Assembly (NCBI GenBank): GCA_020881915.1
Contig: JAJFPB010000002.1
Location: 3,968,001 to 4,032,000 of the forward strand
Direction of reading: 5' to 3'
DNA length: 64,000 bases
Origin: Paramyrothecium sp. XJ0827
Lineage: Eukaryota > Ascomycota > Sordariomycetes > Hypocreales > Stachybotryaceae
Shown here: piece after piece, positions 57,655-64,000 of the stretch
Position numbering within the stretch: position 1 is the first letter of the stretch
Layout: each line of letters starts with the position of its first letter
The notes under the pieces: generated by a model
What the model was told of the DNA's origin: nothing
Database searches by the model: none
What the model saw: only the letters and a program-made list of their open reading frames with translations
Made by a program: the position numbers and the translations under genes

Positions 57655-58436
57655 GCCGGCAACGCTACGAGGTCGGCGACCCTCTTAATTGGATGATGTG
57701 GGAGGAAGAATTCGTCGGCGAGCAAGTCGGCTGCAAGGCAGGGTAATCGGTAGTTTCGTCAAGAGGAGAGTAGGGAAAGAACGGTCAAGAAGCTGGGATG
57801 ATCGTTGGTCCACCATCTGTCGTCTAATGCGCGCTTCGAGAGGTCCAAGGTGGGCTGAGCGAGGGAAGAGGAGCAGGGCGAGATTCGCGTGTCACTTGGG
57901 AGTCGGGCAGGGATATGCGGCTCGCGTTTGCGCATGGGCTCGAGATGATTACAAGCTTCGCGCGTGCGATCGCGAGGGACACGTGCTGACTTTGTTAAAG
58001 GTGCGAGACACTGGAGACCATCTGAGTGGTGGAGGAGGGGAAGTCGGCGCTGAGCACGGTTGAAACAATGCTCCTACGGTCGATACGTCGGGGCCGAGCG
58101 AGCTTCGAGGAAGAACACGTATATAAGTTCGGTTTCGAGTTGGGTTGAAGAGGGGAGTTTGCAAAGGTCTACCAGAGCAACGTCAGTCAAGCTCTTCGTC
58201 ACGTCCAGGACAAAATGGTGGGTGAAGCTTTGCTGCCAGGATAAGGATGTCCACTGGGTCCTGTGGAGGGGCGACGTACGATAACGATTGGCGCGATTAT
58301 ATCATCACTGAAGATGCCAACTGATACTTGGACAGAATACAATAAATGGCCGCTATCAAGGCGAAACGTGGAGTCGTGGCCGTTGATGGCGACAGAGCTG
58401 CGATGAGCAAGGAGCCCGACCGAGCGGGAAGCGCAA

Positions 58437-58488
58437 TCACGTGACAGCCTTCTCACCGCCCGGACCACAGCTTGGGCGATGTCACGTG
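58437..58488. promoter_or_regulatory. Two CACGTG E-boxes upstream of CCR4
   Basis: TCACGTGA at 58437-58444 and GTCACGTGC at 58481-58489, 45 bp apart; a further CACGTG is at 57980-57985, 326 bp before the CCR4 start. Clustering favours a real regulatory element; the factor is unknown. Confidence 0.4.
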
Positions 58489-61032
58489 CTACGTTGTCGA
58501 CTGAATCAGAGCTCTGGTGCCGGCCATGTTTGATGCCAACAAGCTCACCTGACTTAATCAGATAGAGTGTTATTTAGTGTTAACGTCCCTGCCCAGAATC
58601 ACCGACATATTCGAGGTTTGGAGCATCAGGTAAATCTCTGTACCCTTTTCTAGCGATGTGTGATTCGGCGGCATATCTCTGTCACATGCATCTGGGTCGT
58701 TTGCTACTCCGACGACGGAGCAAGAGCTGCTTACCAGCTTGCCTTACCTTATCACAGTCGGAATTCTGGTACCGTGACTGGTACTGTGTAAGACGTGCCG
58801 ATGTTCTTGATGCAGTGGTTTGTTCATGTTTTCCTGTCCGACAAGCATTGAAGATTTTGTCGGAGTAGACATGTCTTGTTCATGTTCAGTGCAAGGCTGA
58901 CCAATGCGCTGGGAGTCCAAACTACCTGCACGAGTGTTCTTGGCGATGGACGGTTTAAGTCGAGAAGCACTGAGGAGGTGAACAACTGCCAACCCCAATG
59001 GAGTCACCCGAGCTCTGTTTCTTATATGCATCAAATAGATAATGGCGCCTGATTCATACCATTTGCATATTGTCTCATTCGGGCGCATTTTGGCTGGCCA
59101 TCATTTTCTGTTCATCTAGGCTAATCAGGCTATCCGGTTGGTCAGTGATTCCGCCCCCAAGTGCGGCAATACGCGAGGTGAATGAAGCAGGTAGGCCGGC
59201 CTCCATGACAAGGAGGCGGCCGCATTGAGCAAAGGCAGCATTTCAGGCCATTCCCAACAAGGAATAAATATGCCAATTCAGCCTCGATCCGATTCCCCGA
59301 GGCTGGGTGCCAGGATAAAATAGATGCTGCGACTAGGTTGGAGCTCCCCGCTGCAAGCCAAGCATGTCCGAGCCAGTCAAGCGACTGATACAAGCATTTG
59401 GCGCCTGCAAATTTTAGTCCATAGCCGGAAGGATGGCCCAGTCTGAGACGACAGTGCTCACTGGGCTCGATGCTTATGTTCCATGGGGCATGTGTGATTA
59501 TCATGGTGCAATGTCCCGCATCGGTGGTGAAGCGAGGCGCCTTGCAATCTGGCACGGCCAGTAAGCCGCGAGCATAGCGACGGCATCCCTAATCAACCTG
59601 CGACAGTCATCTAATAGAATGGATTGACTTGAGTGTGGGCAGAATAATTCCGGGAGTTGGATGCACGATGCCACTATGCGGGGAAGAGGGTTGCTTGCTC
59701 CACAGCACCAAGAGTGAGCGACTGGCTGAAATTGGCTTGACGAGCGGCAGCGCGGGGTCGGGGGACAAAGGCAAGAGAAGCTTGCGCGTGTGATGTGTGT
59801 TAGTCGATAGTAGGATGCAGTTGAAGTTGGTCCCGGCCCCAGCATGATGGATGAGGCATACCAGGTCGGATCGAGCCCCCCGCCAATGGCTTGTTATAAT
59901 AGTGCGCGACTGTCACCTGAATTGTTCCATTTCTCCCACCCTCCACTGCTTGTCTTATCGGACGATGTGAAGCGCCAGTGCTCACCTCAACCAAGTCGAC
60001 CCAAGGCACACCAAGCCAGCATGCAGCAACGGTCGCGTTGGGGCGCTGCAGTCTACATCTGGTAACAAGCACCCATTTTTTCCCGGTTTTCTGCTTGCTG
60101 CAAGCCAGGACGTCACCAACCCCCGCCCCGCTTCGAGCAGGAGGAGGGAAACCATCGCAAAATCGACAAGGGCCAAAGAAACATCTGCGAGATGCGCCGG
60201 AGTTGCAGCTAAGGCTACGACAGGACCAGGACTCCCATTTTGGCGGGGCCATTGGCATAAACGACTTGAATTGAGCATTACGCGATGCGCATGCGCCGGT
60301 CTGGCGCTCACCATGGCCATTTTTTATTCTGGCCCATCTCTACCTCGACTTACCCACTCCACATCCTAGCCTGGGACAGGTCGCCATTGGTATTCCAAAT
60401 CCCAACCACATTTCGACAACAGTGGCTCACAGCGGGTCACGTTGGGGACGATTGAACCCTCGAATATCCGATTCTGGGCTCTGGGCATGCAAATCGACGC
60501 TGCCGGAAATTGCGCCCACTTCACAAGCCAGGCTAAGAGCCGAGCAGAGGACGACCGAGGGGCCAAGGACTGAGAAGGCACGGAGCAGGTTCCGACACGT
60601 TCGGCGCAGCGCTGGCGCTGGCACGGATTTGCGGATTTCGCCGGGGCGTCTTGAGATCGCTCTCGCTCTCGCCTTCTAGGGGTGCAACGACTCGACATCT
60701 CGAGGAGAGCGAGCCGGGGAATTAAACCTAGGGCCGCTGATCATTGTCTTTTCTCCGTCCCTATTGCGTTTTCCTTTTACACCGGTCCCGCGCGACCAAG
60801 GGAAGGGGGTTCTGAGCCCTTGTATCTGCCCGGCAGGGAACAAATTCAACAAGACCAACAACCTACCTTTCCAGAGTCGAAGCGAGAGGCCAGCATTGGA
60901 GCGTTGGAGCAACTCGCCAACAACTGCACGCGCTACTGTTGCAATTTGGGCTGCTCCGTCTCGATCGGGTTGGGGTGCCATCCAGCGACGGTGGGACCGA
61001 ACGGAAGGTAACCTGCAGTGGGCTCGCGCCTT

Positions 61033-61054
61033 GGCCTGGCCTGGCCTGGCCTGG
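61033..61054 (+). repeat. CCTGG tandem repeat
   Basis: About four copies of GGCCT/CCTGG in the leader of the methyltransferase gene. It creates a Trp/Pro/Leu-rich frame upstream of the chosen start. Confidence 0.7.
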
Positions 61055-61395
61055 TCTGCCGTCGTCGTCGTGGTCTGGTCGTCTTGCAATTTTGCAAACA
61101 ACCCAGCAATTTTCCTGCATCGGCACCCCTCCATTCTTCAAATTCTGCCGCTCAAGCCCGAACCAGCACCCCCCAATATCCTTACTCCCCACCCTTGCTG
61201 ATTACAGTCCCCTCTAGAGGGTTGCCTAAAGGTGACCTAGCTCTGGGCGCAGGCACGCTACCGCGAACAAGTACCCAGATTGCTTCGACTAGCGGCGGCC
61301 GAGTATCCGCTCCCATAACGTTGACGAGCCCACACACAACGCGCACACCCCCCCCTTCCCTCCCCTTTCCCCCAAACAGGGGACAGTTCATTATT

Positions 61396-63201
61396 ATGGC
61401 CGACGGATTCAGTGCCTTTGCCTATGCTGCGGCCGGCGCCCCTTTAACAATGCCCCCCCGATTCCATACTTCTCAGCCGTCTAGTCCTGTCAGTCCGGGA
61501 GCAAGCTCTCAAAAACCTCGAAGCCGCCTACCCTTTCGACACGCGAGAACCTCCAGCGGCTCTCGCATCGGCTCCTCGTCCCAGGAGACACTCTCCCCCA
61601 CGTCGACCACCTCCACGACCGCCTCCGCCTCCGCATCCGATCGCCCCGCCACTGCCGCTGCTGCTGTCGTGGGGGAGCAAGACATCTGCAACGGCCGCAA
61701 CGGCCGTCCGTCCCAGCACCTCCAGCACACGGCTGCCAGCGACTCCCGGATTCCCACCGCGGCCGTCGCCGGTGCTAGAAACACCCATTGGTCGGACCAG
61801 GCGGCGCAGGTTTACTTTGGGAAACGGCCCTCGGATCACAAATACCGCAGCCCTGACGCCGATACTCACTCTCCCGTCAGTCCAAACGATGTGGCCATGT
61901 ACGCCGAGCAGGACGCCGCCAAGTCCTTAGCCCCCAAAGCAATGAATGCTTCCTTCTCCCGCACCGAGTCCGTATCCTCCAACAGTGGCGCCACTTCCCT
62001 CTCGAACCGAACCATGATATCAACCGACCCGTCGGCTTCGGGAGAAAAAGAGCCTGCTGCCCCGCCATTCATCCTGCGTAACGGGCGAACCTATCTCAAC
62101 GATCCTTCACTACCGTATCCTCTTCCCTCGGACCTGACTGAGCTTCACCGCCAGTGCTTGCGAACACTCTTGTTGATTCAGGTGTTTGGTGCACCGGTAT
62201 GCTCGCCTTCTCTCATCGCGAAGCCGCCCTTGCGCGTGCTCGAGGTGGGTTGTGGCTCAGGGTTCTGGAGCATGATGTGCCACCGCTACTTCAAAGGTCG
62301 TGGCCACAGCGGTATTTCTTTCACCGGCATTGATATCGCGCCATTGGCCCCTGGGAGTACTAAGATTGCATCCGACTCCATCAAACCCGACCACGACATG
62401 AAGTGGAAGTTTGTGCAACATGACCTTCGCAACCTTCCATGGCCGCTACCAGATGAAGAGTACGATCTTGTTATGGTTAAGGACATGAGCCTCGCCACGA
62501 CAAACATTCAGCACCAGCCCTTTGTTGACGAATATATTCGCTTGCTGCGGCCCGGGGGGACTCTTGAGATCTGGGAATCCGACCACACTATCCGCATGCT
62601 GAGACCTCACGTCCCAGGCTCCGGTGTGAATGATGACTCCGAGGAACAAGAAACTGCATCCCGCCTCGGCTCCTACGTCATGACTGCAAACACTCCACTC
62701 TCTGCTCCCTTGAACACATTCCTCGTCGAATACAATCATTGGGTATCACGCTCGCTCGAAGCGCGCGATCTGAGCGCTGTGCCTTGTACACTCATCGGCC
62801 CAATGCTACTGCAAGAAGCCGATATACTTACAGACGTGCGATCGAGGCGCTTGGTCATTCCTCTGAGTGAAGTTCGCTGGGAGCGCGAAGGCGTTGGTGG
62901 TGTGGTCACCAAAGACGGGAAATCATACGTGGAGATGAAGGGCAAGGGCGCACCGCATCAAAAAGTGGAAAAGAAATCCCTGAGCTCCGCACAAGCTGCC
63001 TTACGCAAGACGGCGCTCCTGACGGTAGTGCAGCAAGTCCAAGCCTTGGAGCCGATTTTGCGTGAAGTCAGCGGCAAAAGCATCGATGAGTGGGATCTTT
63101 GGCTAGGGAAAATGATGGGCGACTTGATGAGTGAAAGTGGCACCAGTTGGGGAGAATGTCTTGAAGTGGGCGCCTGGTGGGCCAAGAAACAGTCCAACTA
63201 A
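61396..63201 (+). CDS. SAM-dependent methyltransferase with long disordered N-terminus
   Basis: A 601-residue single-exon protein. Residues 1-225 are Ser/Thr/Ala/Pro-rich and probably disordered. From about 230 a conserved segment (FILRNGRTYLNDPSLPYPLP) leads into a class I methyltransferase fold with SAM-binding motif I VLEVGCGSGFW (281-291), a motif II acidic site FTGIDIAP (about 309-316), FVQHDLRNLPWPLPDEEYDLV and the post-motif LLRPGGTLEIWESDH. A helical tail (about 535-601) is also conserved-looking. Substrate unknown; the Pro/Ser-rich N-terminus hints at a regulatory protein. The frame stays open upstream to 61018, but that part translates the CCTGG repeat and leader; the Met at 61396 after the A/T-rich CATTATT is preferred. 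Confidence 0.85.
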   Translation: MADGFSAFAYAAAGAPLTMPPRFHTSQPSSPVSPGASSQKPRSRLPFRHARTSSGSRIGSSSQETLSPTSTTSTTASASASDRPATAAAAVVGEQDICNGRNGRPSQHLQHTAASDSRIPTAAVAGARNTHWSDQAAQVYFGKRPSDHKYRSPDADTHSPVSPNDVAMYAEQDAAKSLAPKAMNASFSRTESVSSNSGATSLSNRTMISTDPSASGEKEPAAPPFILRNGRTYLNDPSLPYPLPSDLTELHRQCLRTLLLIQVFGAPVCSPSLIAKPPLRVLEVGCGSGFWSMMCHRYFKGRGHSGISFTGIDIAPLAPGSTKIASDSIKPDHDMKWKFVQHDLRNLPWPLPDEEYDLVMVKDMSLATTNIQHQPFVDEYIRLLRPGGTLEIWESDHTIRMLRPHVPGSGVNDDSEEQETASRLGSYVMTANTPLSAPLNTFLVEYNHWVSRSLEARDLSAVPCTLIGPMLLQEADILTDVRSRRLVIPLSEVRWEREGVGGVVTKDGKSYVEMKGKGAPHQKVEKKSLSSAQAALRKTALLTVVQQVQALEPILREVSGKSIDEWDLWLGKMMGDLMSESGTSWGECLEVGAWWAKKQSN

Positions 63202-64000
63202 ACGGCTATTCTGTCCGTGCTTCCCACACTACCTGGCCTTACAGAACCCTTATACCCCGGAGAATAAAAGCTCTCCTACTCCACGATTCTGCCAGGCGCT
63301 CGAAGACGCATACCACGCAGCAACTAACACGACCACCAGTGGGTGTTTATCTTGTCGTCCTCAAGGTAACCCCGTCTCGTCGATGGCTATCATGCATCCG
63401 CATCATACCGCTTCCTCAGCGTTCGATATCGTTTGAGGTAGTATCTGAATGTGCATGGAACAGTCAGCAATGCCTTTCTCCCGGAGCGCGAGGCCTAAAT
63501 CCCAAAACGATCCGGTGTGTTGACGCCATGCAATTGTGTCAACGCCGAAGAATCGGATAGTCTCGTCTCAGGGGGGATACAAGCGAAGAAATCTTTGAGC
63601 ACTCCCTGGACTTATTAAAGGTCACGTCGTCGTTGAAGCTTGATCCCTTGCTCGTCTGATGACTTGCAAAACCAAGCATGGGGCGGATGATGACTCTTGA
63701 TTGGATATACGCTTATATACCCCTTCTTGTTCACCTATCATTTTCTGTTGTTTTTCGAAAACCATCATTGGATGGAGATATGCGTGCATAGGCGGTGCGA
63801 TTCTTGGATATTCTTTGCTTCATGTGGCCTAGCAACATGGGATTGGTGATGCCAATGCGACCAGATTCTAGACGAATTTATTGATTGATGCCTAGCCATT
63901 GGGTATATTGTTCGATGTCTCTCAACGGACGAAACTTGGTGAAGTGTGATTGTGACGTACGAAGAAGAAAAAAACGGTCCACTTACAGAGCTTCAATCTC
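63202..64000. other. Right-edge flank, no gene seen
   Basis: 3' flank of the methyltransferase gene, AT-rich after 63.6 kb. A 127-codon frame overlaps its end out of frame and looks non-coding. A gene starting beyond the edge cannot be judged. Confidence 0.5.

Larger units (their letters stand above)
57655..61395. other. Long divergent intergenic region
   Basis: Promoters and leaders of CCR4 (minus) and the methyltransferase (plus). CACGTG motifs lie at 57980, 58438 and 58483. Frames at 59.1-60.7 kb on both strands have no domain and no plausible splice structure. A CCTGG repeat (61033-61054) falls in the methyltransferase leader. Nothing else is supported. Confidence 0.5.

Overview
The window is nuclear DNA from a filamentous ascomycete. 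Genes sit on both strands, most are split by short introns (47-93 bp) with GTRNGT donors and CTAAC/CTGAC-type branch sequences, and protein composition and gene content fit a Sordariomycete, most likely Hypocreales. That placement is inferred from recalled similarity (for example the INO80 N-terminus), not from a search. I see no bacterial, viral or intact transposon genes, no CRISPR array and no rRNA.

Layout: 1-16 kb holds the 5' end of an INO80-type gene (minus, running off the left edge), a GNAT acetyltransferase, a type II membrane DUF3405 protein, the ribosome-biogenesis ABCF ATPase ARB1 and a small hydrophilic LEA-like protein. 16-33 kb holds a membrane-anchored atypical kinase, a 54-codon gene, a GPI-anchored GH72 glucanosyltransferase, a Cys-rich orphan, a six-exon siderophore transporter preceded by two perfect iron-GATA (SreA-type) sites, and a PAP2 phosphatase. 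At 33.5 kb there is an intron-containing tRNA, followed by a gene-poor stretch of about 3.9 kb with a 36-bp-arm hairpin repeat.

37-64 kb is dense with housekeeping genes: a SYLF/Ysc84 protein, a promethin/LDO-like membrane protein, proteasome ATPase RPT2 divergent from the E2 enzyme UBC1, mitochondrial succinyl-CoA ligase alpha divergent from Elongator ELP3, ADE8, a divergent mitochondrial carrier, the deadenylase CCR4 and a SAM methyltransferase.

Functional links: RPT2 and UBC1 both serve ubiquitin-dependent proteolysis and share one intergenic region. ARB1, ELP3, CCR4 and the tRNA all concern ribosome/tRNA/mRNA function. The siderophore transporter with its GATA sites looks like a stand-alone iron-regulated uptake gene, since no siderophore synthetase or hydroxylase lies nearby. 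Nothing in the window forms an obvious new multi-gene system; the most interesting signals are regulatory (iron-GATA pair, repeated TCACGTGA octamers), gene-structural (ATG-only coding exon in RPT2, 29-nt exon in the ligase) and two enzymes with altered active-site motifs.
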